Positions 1 through 11,482 of a stretch of 64,000 nucleotides of DNA are shown piece by piece. The stretch spans positions 43,987 through 107,986 of the forward strand of contig JAURVB010013273.1 of NCBI GenBank assembly GCA_033002965.1. The letters are read 5' to 3'. Each line of letters begins with the position of its first letter. Position 1 is the stretch's first letter. This DNA is from Piper betle. Its lineage: Eukaryota > Streptophyta > Magnoliopsida > Piperales > Piperaceae. Below the pieces are notes generated by a model. The model worked only from the letters and a program-made list of their open reading frames with translations, was not told where the DNA came from and ran no database searches. Both the position numbers and the translations under genes were made by a program.

Positions 1-2333
1 AACCTGTGACACGTACACATAATTTTTATTTATAGTAATTAAAATAATATGAATAACCGTGTACGTGTGCAGTTAGGAGGAGAGGAAATGAGGTTGGCTA
101 GGCAAGAGAGAAAGGCTAGAGTTCATGGCACCCTATTGCACGTAATACTAGCACCCCTTATATCCCCTACCAACTTAAGCATTGCACCCTTTCAGAATTT
201 CATCCCTCCAGATATTTCTATATACACCCTTCTCATTATTTAATTATGCTTCTCCCCCATGTGTGATTTAATCCCCTATCAATATAGCTATTAAAATTCG
301 TTGATGGTACCCCTAGCCATGGGTTGCACCATTCTTAGTTCAAACCCCAACCACAAAATCTTGATTTTAAACTTTCTCGACTAGTGCGTGACGCAAGGAT
401 CATTGCACGGATCATCATTCACATCCTACTTTTCTATTTAATTGAGCATAAGATTTTATATTACAATACCTAAATGGTATCCCGTAATTTAATGTAAAAA
501 AAAATTATCAAAAAATCCTCTTAAAACTGTTAAAATTTCGGGATTCTCGATTAGGGGACCCAATGCCATCTTTTGCGAAGTGGCCAAAATCTCATGGCCA
601 CCCATGACCAAATCTGTGTTTTTTTAATATAGATCGTTCACTTAAAAAAATAAATTGTTGGGGCGTTGCATATTATTTGTGATAACAAACTTTGTGTTTC
701 ATAAACTATGTGAGATGATATGAGAACTGGGTCATCATTTATACAGTGAAATGGGGCCAGAGAAGGGCATTTGAAATCTACAATTTGATAATCTGCTGAT
801 TGTTTTTTATAATTTATTTCATATTAATATCATTATAACCGTTTCAAAACTTCAACAATTTTCACCGATCTATATCTACATTTTTGGGTGATTATTTTTG
901 TTTAACGGGGCATTAAAGTTAGACTTCAACGTTCATTCTTTTTTGGAGCGAAAAGTTAGACTTCAATAGATGCTTCAATAAAATGGCACCTTCTTATTGG
1001 CTCCTGCACCTTTGTGTTTCATATGAATCAACTCCTACCATATAATTGCACTCTTTCAAAAAGAACATTAACCACTCGTTCCCCATTCAACAATAGCAGC
1101 ATCTATATATAATCTCTTAATTTTCTTGGGTGATTATTCTATATACGAAGCAACAATATTCATGAAAGAGGCAAAGCAGAAGCCGTCTGAGTTTATATGA
1201 ACGTATACTTTTGTTACAGAAAATATGTTTTGGAGTGGCGACCTAACCAGGGCACTCACTACGTACGTGGGGGAGGAAAAGAAAGTGGAGGAAATAAACA
1301 CACGAAAAGTGGGGGCTCAAAAAGAGAGCGTGAGGTGTTTCTTGTGGAAGACACCACCTTCTGACTCGGATCCGCGGCCCTTCCTCCGTCGTTTAGTTCC
1401 AAGTGGCTCTTCCCACCGTCTTTCTTGCATATGTCTCTTTCTCTTTCCCCGTTCGTCAGCCTCCTCGCTAAACTCAACCATCCATTCAGTGGATATTTTT
1501 CCGCCCATAGTTCTTTCAGGTGGAAAATTTTTAGTGACGTCTACTTAACTGTGATCTTAGGTACTCGACTAAATAAAATATTAAGATATTATCACAGGTT
1601 TCAAAAATAGAACAAACTTCGAGATGATACTAGTTTCAGTCTCGATTTTACAAGAAAGAAGCCATCTGGATGTCAAAGACCCGTAACCCGAACTCGAAAA
1701 TGAAGACACGTAAGTTTTTTAAGTTTATATGCGACCTCTACTCAAATAGATATTAAATATATTATGTATATGTGCACAAATATATATATAATTTAGATTT
1801 TGTAATTATTTCATTTAAAATAAAATATATTGCATTTTAGAAGGTATTATTATATATATCAATAACAAATTGTGTAAAGAAAATTGAAAATTATATATGA
1901 ATAGATAATATTTTTTGGGTTCGGGGTGTAGTAGGTTTTTTTATTTTTATTTTTGAAAATAATCTATTTAAGTCGTCCTTATATTTTGATGACCCAAATT
2001 AAAATTTAGGACAAGAAACTTTTATGCACTTGGCCTACCTAATCACATCTCTTAATAAATATCCAATATCTTAGATTTTAATCTGAAATGGGTTGAACAA
2101 ACGAACTCAATAATTTTGGTCAAGTTGGGTTGGGTATCCAATTTTATCCAAATTTGGTGGCAACCCTAATTCTAGTTTACTCGGGTTCATTTGGTTGACA
2201 TAAAAATAATATAAAAGAAAAAAATTCTTAAGAAATGGAAATGCGATGAAATTAAATGACATGAAAATTTGAAAATATTTTTTACATATTTCGATATAGA
2301 AAAATAAGATGAAACTAAAATATTTCTTTTTTA
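1..2333. other. Unassigned AT-rich intergenic DNA
   Basis: No recognisable gene, RNA or transposon. A TATA-like run lies at 1104-1113, followed by a purine-rich stretch (about 1270-1330) and a pyrimidine-rich, more GC-rich stretch (about 1370-1500), which resembles a plant core promoter and 5' leader. The 107-codon frame at 1225-1548 resembles no family I know, and three other frames overlap it. It could be a decayed promoter/leader or chance. The rest is AT-rich with short homopolymers. Confidence 0.5.
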
Positions 2334-2341
2334 CTTGTATC

Positions 2342-3275
2342 CATGGTTGTATAAATCGGAATCGGAATCGGAATCGGTTTTCCAGTGAATCGGAATCGGA
2401 ATCGGAATCGGTCTGAATCGGCCAGGAATCGGTTCAGTTGAATCGGTCCAAATTAATTTAATCAGTTATATATAATAATTTGACAATTTATAATATAAAT
2501 ATATTAAAATTAAGTATTGATGTTATTTTGATATTATTCTGTGTATTATAGTTTTTGATATTTTTAAATATTTTTTAAGATTTTTTTAAATTATTTCGAA
2601 TTAATTATTATTTTTGACTCGAGTTAGACTCGAGTCAACTTTTAATTACAAGAATGCCACCGTGCGATTTTTACCCCCGCCGCCACCGGCGGCCCGGTCG
2701 GCGGCGAGTCTCGCGGTGGCGATGTCGGAGGATGTCGGCAGCCCGGTCGATGTCGGCAGACCGGTCGGACGAACCGTCGGCGGCGGAGTCGGCGGTCGGT
2801 TCGTGCGTGCCCGGTTCGGTCCGGCCACGGGTGGGCGGCGACGTTGCGAGGTCGGCGGCGAGGTCGGCAGCCCGATCGGCGGCGAGCGCGGAGTCGGGGC
2901 CGCACGGCGGAGGCGGAAACCGGGCGGCGGCGGGCGGACGAGCGGCGGCGGTGTCGGGGGAGCGGGTTTGATTTTAGGTTTTTAAAATCCAAATTACCAT
3001 TTTACCCATGCTTAAATAATTTAATAAAAATCATACCTAGGGTATTTTGGTAATTTCCTAAAAAAACCGATTCCGATTTAAATCGGCCAATTCCGATTCC
3101 GATTTAAATCGGCCAATTCCGATTCCGATTTAAATCGGTCGGAATCGGCCGAACTCGGCCGATTCCGAGGGCCGATTCGGGGCCGCCCGATTCGGCCCGA
3201 AATCGGATCGGCGCGACGCCGATCCGATTTAAATCGGCCGATTCCGCACGGAATCGGCCGATTTCTACAACCAGG
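2342..3275. mobile_element. Non-autonomous hAT-like DNA transposon
   Basis: The element is flanked by an exact 8-bp direct repeat, CTTGTATC, at 2334-2341 and 3276-3283, the target-site length of hAT transposons. The ends are short imperfect inverted repeats: CATGGTTGTA at the left, and CCTGGTTGTA when the right end is read inward, extending over about 18 bases with few mismatches. Both subterminal regions are packed with AATCGG hexamers, direct on the left (about 2355-2450) and mainly as CCGATT on the right (about 3066-3265). hAT transposases are known to bind clustered subterminal motifs. The middle (about 2650-2970) is strongly GC-rich, and its overlapping open frames on both strands look like composition artefacts. 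No transposase is present, so mobility would need one supplied in trans. Confidence 0.85.
3067..3140 (+). repeat. 26-bp tandem repeat in the hAT right subterminal region
   Basis: Two full 26-bp units (3067-3092, 3093-3118) and a partial third. Each contains the palindrome CCGATTTAAATCGG. They form part of the dense ATCGG cluster inside the right end of the element. Confidence 0.85.
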
Positions 3276-3283
3276 CTTGTATC

Positions 3284-4009
3284 TCTCAAAATCTTTTCTA
3301 ATTTCTTTTATATTTCATAAGAAAATGCTGCTTTGTAAAATTTATACATGCTTACTTTGATTGAAAATAAAATATTTTTTGGCTAAATTTCAAAACATTG
3401 AAACACAAAGAAATTTTGACTTCCAAATTTTTATTTTTTTAATGTAATTTTAAGACGACCAAGCACACCCTTAAGGAAGATTTCCTACTTAATAAAAACA
3501 ATTCACCCGCTAATTCTTCCTAAAGTGTCAAGTGTATAAAATTAACCCACTTTGTCAAAGCCCGTAATGTCACACTTAACTTGAGCACAACTAATGGCCC
3601 AACTAAGTGGGAGTGGCTAGAAAATTTTGAAGATGCTGCTATGTGAAAGATTTAGTACTTTTGCCTTAGAAGCATATGACAAAATGAATACCTAGGCAGC
3701 ACTACTTACGGAAAAAGATCTTTGGTATGACAACTTTTTATATACTAAACTATCTCTTTCATCAATTAGGCTTCATTTCTAAATCTTGGATGGCAGAGAA
3801 ACATTACGTGTCCCACCCCTTGTCGTCCATATAGGCCTAATTTTATTTACTCAAATATTTGTAGCTTTTTGCATTTCCATAGTATGTGAGAATAGGATCA
3901 TGAACTTGCACTGTAAGGGCACGTGAGCGAAATAACTAGTGTAGTTGATAATTGTTTGGTCATTAAGCTTTTTCAATACTTAGTCTCCTTTTCATTGTTT
4001 AATAGTTAG
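3284..4009. other. Unassigned AT-rich DNA
   Basis: Nothing recognisable: no long frame, no repeat shared with the rest of the window. It separates the hAT-like element from the inverted LTR fragment that starts at 4010. Confidence 0.5.
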
Positions 4010-4202
4010 TGGAATACCCCAAATCCAATTTGCCATTAACGGAACTGAAAATGTTATCAGGGACTAAATTGATTCTCCACTAGATTAATTTTGTCAACCC
4101 AAACTTAAACGGAAGGGACCTATTTTAAGTGTCATAAGATGAAAAATATGTCACAATAAATGTATGAAATGCATAGCTTAACAAGACGCTACGTGAATAG
4201 TA

Positions 4203-4204
<2 letters not shown>

Positions 4205-4242
<38 letters not shown>

Positions 4243-4344
4243 CACACACTAATCGATTAAATATATAATAAAAATCGTACAAATAAATGAACATAATTTC
4301 TCCTAAAAGTATAATAAGGAAACCACTTGGTTTATCATTACGTC

Positions 4345-4375
<31 letters not shown>
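4205..4375. repeat. (TA)n microsatellites
   Basis: AT dinucleotide tracts at about 4205-4238 and 4348-4375. The second borders the left end of the GC-rich foldback element. Confidence 0.95.
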
Positions 4376-4378
<3 letters not shown>

Positions 4379-4386
4379 GAAAAATG

Positions 4387-5251
4387 CTGCAATGCGTTGC
4401 AGTCTTTTTGCAGCGCATTGCAGCGTATGGCTTGTGGGCCGTTGGATGAAAATCCAACGGCCCGTAGCCTTGAAGCCCATAACCACAACCCGTTAGACCC
4501 ACTAGGCCCGGCCGACCTGGCCTCCCGCGTGCCTGCCCGCCAACCCGTCGCCCGTCTGCCCCCATCGTCGCCGTGCGACCAAGCCCCCGCCACGACTGAA
4601 GCCGCCCGCCACGCTGCCGCAGTTTCCCTGGCACGACCTGCCCTCCTGACCCCGCCTGCCGCCCCGCGACCAACTCCCCACCGCAACGGACCACCCCCGT
4701 CACCCCACCGCGGCCCGCTCGCCCCTCCGCTGCAGCCCCCAAGCCGCTCGCAGGCGGCTTGGGGGCCGCGGTGGAGGGGCAGGCAGGCTGCGGTGGGGTG
4801 GTGGGGGTGGTCCGTTGCTATGGGGAGTCGGTCGTGGGGCGGCGGGCGGTGTCGGGAGGTCAGGTCGTGCTGGGGTGAGGGGGCCGCGACGGGGGGCCAT
4901 CGGCTGGGGGTGGGGATGGGCGGGCGGGCTGTGTCAGGAGGGCAGATCGTGCCGGGGCAAGGGGGCTGTGGCGGGGGCTGCCAGCTAGGGGTGGGGATGG
5001 GCGGGCGGGCGGTTAGACTGGCAGCCAGGTGTGCGGTCAGGTGGCAGCCAGACGAGTGGGCAAGTGGCGGCCAGGCAGGCGAGCGGGCGGCACCCAGGCG
5101 GGCTAGCGGGCGGGCAAGCGAGCGGTCGGGCGACCAGGCGGGTGTGGGGCGGGTCTAGATCTCCAGTAAAATCTAGACCGCTAGATTTCAAACCAGCGGC
5201 CCATATTCACTGCGCTGCTAATGCGCTGCATTTTCATGCAGCGCACAACAG
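4387..5251. mobile_element. GC-rich foldback element inserted in a (TA)n tract
   Basis: The ends are imperfect inverted repeats of about 59 bp (4387-4445 and 5193-5251), both rich in GCAGCGCATT-like words and both leading into a GGCCG(T/C)TGG box. The middle is a large hairpin: 4620-4747 pairs with 4754-4882 around the six-base centre TCGCAG at 4748-4753. GC-rich tandem words (about 4897-5010) follow. It sits between AT-rich simple repeats at the place where related LTRs carry only a short (TA)n. Elements that target TA microsatellites are known in plants (Micron-type MITEs; TA-flanked MULEs). The long frame 4397-5158 is low-complexity and not a convincing gene. Confidence 0.7.

Positions 5252-5256
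<5 letters not shown>

Positions 5257-5330
<74 letters not shown>
5257..5330. repeat. (CT)n(AT)n compound microsatellite
   Basis: CT repeat at about 5257-5290 followed by AT repeat at 5291-5330, at the right border of the foldback element. Confidence 0.95.
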
Positions 5331-5336
<6 letters not shown>

Positions 5337-5430
5337 GAAGTAATAAGAAATACTACAATATTACATTCTGTTATTATCATAGTTCTTGCCCGGGACTTGA
5401 CCCACCTACCATTCACATTCTCGTATAGTC

Positions 5431-8280
5431 TTAAATTTCTTAATTAGTTAATTAAAAATATGTGCTTGTCAAAATTGCTATTATTTAATGCTAGATAATT
5501 ATACTCAATAATATTTTATTGAGCATATTTGATTTTAAGGCTTTTTACCATATTTATTTTATTTTTTTAGAATTTATTTATTATTATTAGCTTGAGTTGA
5601 GAGCGAGTTAATTTTTATTTACAAAACTGCCCCCAACTTACCTTCTTCTTCTCCCTCGATTTCCTCCAAATGCTGCCTAACTTTTTCCTTCCCTCGCTCC
5701 GCTGGCGACAGCCCTCACGGCCGCTGACCACAACCACCCTGACAAAACCCCTCGCCGTAGACTCCGCCTCATCCCCCGCCACTTCTTCCTTCCTTCACTT
5801 CCTATTTTTCTCCATGTTTCCACGCATGGTCACCCACCGCCATCGCCTTGCAGGCGTAGCCACTAGCCACCTGGCAATGACCTCAAGCGACCCTCCTTAG
5901 CCCATCCCTCGTCCTTCCCTACCATTCCCCGGCTCGTACAACGTCATGCACGGCGGCCATGAGTAAGTCGAGGTCGCTGATTGCATGCGCCGTCACTGAC
6001 TAGTCGCGCACCGCCCCAGCCACACAGTTCCTCCCCCTAGCCAATCTCAACATTCCCTAGCACTCATCCCCTCTCCCTAGCCGACACCACATTTTAGCTG
6101 GCCCATCACCCTAGCTGGCCACAACCTGCAGCCACTACTAGTGACTGGCCGTCACCTCCTACTAGTAGTGCTCCAACCACATCGTGCTACCATCCCCCTT
6201 ACCAGTGTCACCTGTGGGATGGCAGCCACGACGGCCGTCTCCCTCATCACGACATTGGCAATTGCTGCCGTGGCCGCCTGCCCCGCATAATGGCTACGTA
6301 ATCACCGACTTACGTATGAAGATTTAATTTTTATTTCATTTTTTGTATGATTGATCTTCATTAGCATCATCATTTTGGTAATATTCATAGATTTGATTGT
6401 GTGCTAATTTTAGGGTTTTGAAATTTATGTTCATGTAATTATGAAAATTTCTTGATTAGTTAATTAAAAATACGTTCTTGTCGATATTGCTATTCCTTAA
6501 TGTTAGATAATTAGACTCAAAATTATGCATCTAGTTCTAATGATTAAATTGTTATGATTAAGTATTATTTGGATTATAAAAAAATTATGATCGTTATTTA
6601 GTTAATTGATATATTTAAATTACATATTGACAAATTTGTGATGTTGATAACATGATCACCTAGGAATATAGATTTATAGGGCATGATTATTATATTTGTT
6701 GGATTAATTAGGATATATATGATTGTCCTAGTGCTATTTGAATTATCCATCATGTCATTCATGCATCGTACGGATGTACATAGGCTTTATAAATTAGTCC
6801 TGTTTGTGTAGGTCCAGTGTAACAGCTTGCCGCATAGGCGCAAAACCCCGTTTGGAGCTTCTACCACTTTGTTTGTCGACCTCTTTTATTGTTGCTTTGG
6901 ATTGTATGTTACAGAACATGTTAAGTTATATTTTATTGAACCCCACTTAACATGGGCCATTTTAGCGGACCGGTTCCTGGAATTAATAACCCTCAAGGAT
7001 GAGATCCCTTGAGTTTAATTTTTAAAACAAGATTTACCAGAAGTTATCTTCAGGCCTAAAATATTGAATCCCTTCCCAGACATATATATGATTTTATCGA
7101 CTTTTCAGTGAGATGAGAGATGGTGACATCGACTTGCATGTACTATGAGTAGGTGAACGTGCTAGTCACAACGAGCTCTCGATTAGTGAGAAGGCTATTC
7201 CATTCCTGAGAGACCTTGACCATCTGCATTTGAGTTCCTCACACTAAGGAAAATGTAGGGTTTATGGGTACTGGTTAGTACAGCGCACGTTCGGACATGT
7301 AGTAAAAATGGTACTAAAGGTGATTGCCTGAGAGTACTTGGCCTTTGGCTCGAGGCCAGGAGAAATATGGAGGATCAGAGAGGGTTTAGGATATACTGGT
7401 AGTCCCGAGGGACTAGAAGAAAAATGAGAAAATGCCGAGAGAAGAACTAGACTAGTCAGTTTGGGATGCTATCCAGACCATAGCTCAATGGCTCCTTAGT
7501 AGTTACCCTTATGAGAGTTCTCGTGAAGTATATGCTTGTTTTCTTACCATGAGAGTTAGCTCTTATAGAGTTTGATATTAGTTATTTTTATGGACCAATG
7601 ACAACCGTTACTGACAATTTTCTATTATATATGTAGGTGAGCATTAGACATAAGAGGATATACCAGACTTGACAAATGAATAACGGCATCCTTGTACACA
7701 CACATGCTTGGCGATGGGATGCTTATTTGTGATGTTGATGAATATGTAGAAATTTTGATAAATATTTTGATGATGTTTAGTGCATGGTTGACTTACTTTG
7801 TGAATGAAGTTGGAAATTTGAAGTTGGCAAACTTTTGACTATATGAAAATGTGAATGGTAGGTTGGTCAAGACCCAAGCAAGAACTATGATAATGATAGA
7901 ATGTGACATTGTGGTATTTCTTATTATTTCTCTTATATATATATATATATAGTGTGATATAATGATGGACATGGTGGTTTCCTAATTGCACTTTTAGGAG
8001 AAACTCTGTCTATTTATTTACAAGACTTTTATTATATATTTAATCGGTTGGTGTGTGATTTTTTATATATATATCATACCATCCATGTAACATCTTGCTA
8101 GGTTTTGCATTTTATACATTCATTGTGGCATGCTTTTTATCTTATGACACTTAGAGTAGTTCCCTTCTGCTTAAGTTTGGGTTGACCAAGTTAATTGAAT
8201 GGAGAGTTGATGTGATCCCCCATAACATTTCCAGTTTGGTTAATAGCAAAGTGGATGGAAGATGCCGATGGGGTGTTACA
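5431..8280 (+). mobile_element. Element A, 5' LTR (rearranged start)
   Basis: It ends with GGGGTGTTACA at 8280, directly before a Met-type primer site. It aligns with the 3' LTR from about 13530 onward, including the pyrimidine/GC-rich block at 5640-6290 (like 13680-14270) and the conserved core at about 6905-7090. The first about 320 bp of the LTR (13212-13530 in the 3' copy) are missing. Instead 5431-5515 repeats a segment from further inside the LTR (about 6455-6530). A short (TA)n at 7934-7951 is the uninterrupted version of the site that holds foldback elements elsewhere in this window. Confidence 0.8.
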
Positions 8281-8284
8281 GGCT

Positions 8285-8297
8285 TGGTATCAAAGCC
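8285..8297 (+). promoter_or_regulatory. Element A primer-binding site (iMet tRNA type)
   Basis: TGGTATCAAAGCC lies four bases after the LTR end. It differs by one base from the plant initiator-Met site TGGTATCAGAGCC and would prime minus-strand DNA synthesis. Confidence 0.9.
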
Positions 8298-8469
8298 GAC
8301 TCTTAGTCGACAAACATGGAAGATGCCAATAAAGGTCATGTGTGCACAAGGAATGCTTAGAGTGAAGCTGGCAGGTATATTTCTCTTTGATTTTTTTATT
8401 TTACAGATTTTTCATTAGTTAGTTGCATGGCAATGTGTCCAGGATTTTGATTAGTGAAGGTTGATAGCC

Positions 8470-9870
8470 ATGGTAGTACAGACCCGCAGGACTCAGAATA
8501 GAGCACCATCACCTTCACCACCCAGGTGTGCCAGCCCAAGCCATGCCCATAGTGAAACAACATCTACCTAACCGAGAGCTCTGCTGCTATCAAGGAACCC
8601 AAGTGTGCTAGTCTCGGTCAGTCACCGTAGTGACAACTGCCACATAATGAGTAGTTGTCAGGCTGAAAGGGATAAAGCTATTGCCCGGTTAGCAGAAGCT
8701 CAGACATAGATACAATAGAATTAGGAAGAGTTTACGAGAGAGCTTTGGCAAATAGCCCTCTCCATAGCCAAGGTAGAGAAGAGGCGAGCTATGGATGACG
8801 AGGCGTGAGGGGAGCCTGCTTGCCCCATGGGCCCTCCACCGTTGCATTAGGAGACCAGTCCTACAACAACTCCTCTGAATACCCCGTCGCAGACTGGAAT
8901 GGATAAAAATGGTAGTGGACCACCTGGAGTAGGCAGTGATGGACAACCAGTGGTAGTGGCATTGCAGGATTTGCTATTGCCCCAGTAGGGATAGAGCTAG
9001 TGCTTCATCAGTTCGAACTTGGATAAGGATCTGACAAATCAACAGATGCAAGGAATCTCATACTATGGCAGTATGAACGATTTGTGAAGAATGGAGGATG
9101 CCCATTCTTAGGAAAGCTAGATGCGGAGGAAGCTTTCCTATGGATCTCATCTACAATTGGAGTATTTGATAGTACGCATGCCCCAAGGAGCACCATGTAC
9201 AAATTATAATGGGAGCGTTTTAGGATGAAGCCAGGATATGGTAGGATTTAATCAAGAACTACACCTTTGCCCATAGGCAGCCACAGGATGTCACATGGGA
9301 TGAGTTCAAGGCAGAGTTTGACGAAAAGTATTTTCCTCTAAGCAAGGACAAATGAGAGTGGTACAATATAAAACTAGATTCAAAGCTCTAGAAAAATTTG
9401 CCCCAGATCTAGTGCCAACTAAACGAAGAAGAATATAGCATTTCTATGAAGGGCTTCAATATGAGATTTGCATAGCCAATGTGAACAAAGTGCTTGCTAC
9501 CTTTTGGAGATGTAGTTTCGCACTACAGGAGAGGCTAAGAGAGTCTTGGCTACTTGACCCTGCCGACATTATGATAAAAAACACCAACACCCTTGGCCAT
9601 TTTAACCTGAACATGGAACACAACAAAAGGGCCGAATAGATGCTTCATTTGCTATGAGGGTAATGGATGGACAAATCTAGGATGGTAAACACCCACCATT
9701 TCAGAATTGTGGATGTCATCATGGGGGAGTATGCAAAGCTGGTATTGATGCATGCTTCAGTTGTGGCCAACTAGGACATTGGGCAGCAGTGTGTCTGGAA
9801 GTTTACAGAGTTGGTACCAGTGCATGTTTCAGTTGTGGTCAACCGGGACAGTGGGTAGTAGGATGTCCGA
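8470..9870 (+). pseudogene. gag: Element A gag (degenerate)
   Basis: Degenerate Ty3/gypsy capsid-nucleocapsid gene. The likely start is the ATG at 8470. Recognisable capsid pieces appear at about 9060-9180 (a block resembling RFVKNGGCPFLGK followed by DAEEAFLW) and about 9255-9330 (a DVTWDEFKAEFDEKYFP-like block), in different frames with several stops. The nucleocapsid has a CCHC knuckle at 9753-9794 (CFSCGQLGHWAAVC) and a second at 9825-9866 in which the histidine is glutamine (CFSCGQPGQWVVGC). The two knuckles lie in a short duplicated segment. An intact gag would package element RNA into cytoplasmic particles; this copy cannot. It lies between the primer site and the reverse transcriptase remnant. 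Confidence 0.85.
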
Positions 9871-10283
9871 TTGCACCACGCCAACAACCATTCCTTCTAG
9901 CACCACCACAGTGACTAGCACTCCCAGCACCCCCGCAACAACAACAGCAGAGAGGCCAATTGGGCCAAGGTCAAGGACAACAAGGCAGTGGTTAGTAGCT
10001 ACAGAGACAGCAGCAGCAAAGGGGAGAGAATTAGAGAGGAATGATGGCTATGGGATAGGCTAGACAGGGAGCTTTGATCGGCTACTGAAGGAAGAGGGTG
10101 ACTTTCCATCGTGGAAGGCACTGATTTTTTTCTAGGGTTAGGGCAAAGAGAGAGGATGAGGTTGGATCTCCCATTAGAGTGTAGTGAAACAGTTGGGCAG
10201 AGGTTGTGAGTTAGTGATGGCAGCCTTAGTATTGACTCGAACCGAATGGTCCAAAGGATAGGTCTAGTATTGAGTAGATTTTG
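9871..10283 (+). other. Element A gag-RT linker, protease not recognisable
   Basis: A glutamine/proline-rich linker (about 9890-10030) follows the knuckles. The protease expected between nucleocapsid and RT is not recognisable; only about 100 bases of unassigned sequence precede the RT block, so a deletion is likely. Confidence 0.5.
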
Positions 10284-11020
10284 GTGGTTAGGGAATTCAT
10301 AGATGCTTTTCAATATGAAATCACTGGCTTGCCGCTGTAGAGACAAGTAGAATTTGCTATCGACTTGATGCCAGACACAACACCCATCTCTAGAGCACCA
10401 TACAGGATGGCACCACTTGAACTTTGGGAACTCAAAGAGTAGTTGCAGACATTGTTGGATTAGGGATTTATCAGACTGAGTGTATCGCCATGGGGAGCAC
10501 CAGCATTGTTAGTGAAGAAGAAATATGGAGGCATGTGTTTGTGCATCGACTATAGGATACTAAACCATGTGACCATTAAAAATAGATATCCCCTTCCTCG
10601 CATTGATGACTTATTTGACCAATTGAGCTCAGAAGTGGTCCTTTTAAAGATTGACTTGAGATCTGGTTACCACTAGTTGTGGATTACGGCAAAAGATATT
10701 CCAAAGACTACATTTAAGACTAGATATGGATATTATGAGTTTTTCGTCATGCCTTTTGACTTGACCAATGTTCCAGTAGCATTCATGGAACTGATGAAGA
10801 GTGTTCTGTCCATACTTAGATCAGTTCATAATAGTCTTTGTAGATGACATCTTGGTGTACTCTTCATCTAGAGAAGAGCATGAGTAGCATCTTCTAACTG
10901 TGCTACAGATTCCAAGGGAGTACATACTATATGGGAAATTCTTGAAGTGTAACTTCTGGTTCTCCGAAGTCAACTTCTTGGGACACGTTGTGTCAGCAAC
11001 TAGTATTTCAGTAGATCTAG
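10284..11020 (+). pseudogene. pol: Element A reverse transcriptase, first part
   Basis: Ty3/gypsy reverse transcriptase, interrupted by a TRIM. Blocks in order: REFIDAFQYEITGLP near the start, [47 protein letters not shown], a [13 protein letters not shown] block and the catalytic FVDD at 10837-10848 followed by ILVY. This block order is typical of chromoviruses. Several codons are stops (for example in the PPL-RQVEF and SGYH-LWI blocks), so it is dead. The reading frame resumes after the TRIM with PAKIEV at 11483, showing that the TRIM is a later insertion into coding sequence. Confidence 0.93.
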
Positions 11021-11482
11021 TGTGAGATCCCTCAACTTAGTCCCACGTCTAATACCTACTAGGATAAGATCTTGTTTATAAGTGGGAATGGACTATAGAT
11101 CTTTAACTTGGTTAACCAATTTTAAAGAAATGACTTAACCTATTACATTGCACTTTGGGCTGGGTCATTACAAATGGTATCAGAGCAACCTGGTTCCATG
11201 TTAGATGGTGGGCTGGACTAGGGACGTTGGCTAAGGCTACCGGTCATGTGCCAGAGAAGGAAGTGTGCTGAGGCTAGCAACGGACCAAGTGTAAGAATTT
11301 TAGGGATGAAATTTTCTAAGGTGGGTGGATTGTGAGATCCCTCAACTTAGTCCCACATCTAATACCTACTGGAATAAGATTCTGTTTATAAGTGGGAATG
11401 AACTATAGATCTTTAACTTGGTTAACTACTTTTAAAGAAATGACTTAGCCTATTACATTGCACTTTGGGCTGAGTCATTACA
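11021..11482 (+). mobile_element. TRIM retrotransposon copy 1
   Basis: A miniature LTR element. LTRs are 11021-11172 and 11331-11482 (152 bp each), starting TGTGAGATCC and ending in CATTACA. The 158-bp interior has a primer site at 11175-11187 (TGGTATCAGAGCA) and a purine tract before the second LTR (about 11318-11330, AAGGTGGGTGGAT). Flanks TCTAG (11016-11020) and TCCAG (11483-11487) are a target duplication with one change. It has no coding capacity and must be moved by proteins from another element. Inserted in element A's RT. Confidence 0.93.

Larger units (their letters stand above)
4010..5430 (-). mobile_element. Inverted LTR fragment of the element A family
   Basis: Read on the minus strand, this matches the last part of element A's 5' LTR. 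5430 down to 5330 corresponds to 7845-7940, and 4350 down to 4010 corresponds to 7945-8280, including the LTR end (GGGGTATTCCA here, GGGGTGTTACA at 8280). No primer site follows on the minus strand, so this is a solo or 3' LTR remnant. A GC-rich foldback element (4387-5251) and long AT tracts interrupt it. At about 5430 it abuts plus-strand LTR sequence of the same family, giving a head-to-head inverted arrangement. Confidence 0.75.

Noticed and set aside
300..420. Possible SINE/tRNA-like B box (GTTCAAACC)
   Set aside because: No matching A box at the right distance and no tRNA fold or poly-A tail found.
1225..1548. 107-codon frame as a host gene
   Set aside because: Other frames overlap it on both strands and no family is recognised; noted only as unassigned DNA with promoter-like composition.
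2614..2992. Overlapping 100-120-codon frames on both strands
   Set aside because: They lie in the GC-rich middle of the hAT-like element and are arginine/glycine-rich artefacts.
4397..5158. 253-codon open frame in the foldback element
   Set aside because: GC-rich low-complexity sequence open in several frames and lying across a hairpin; no domain. An effect of base composition.
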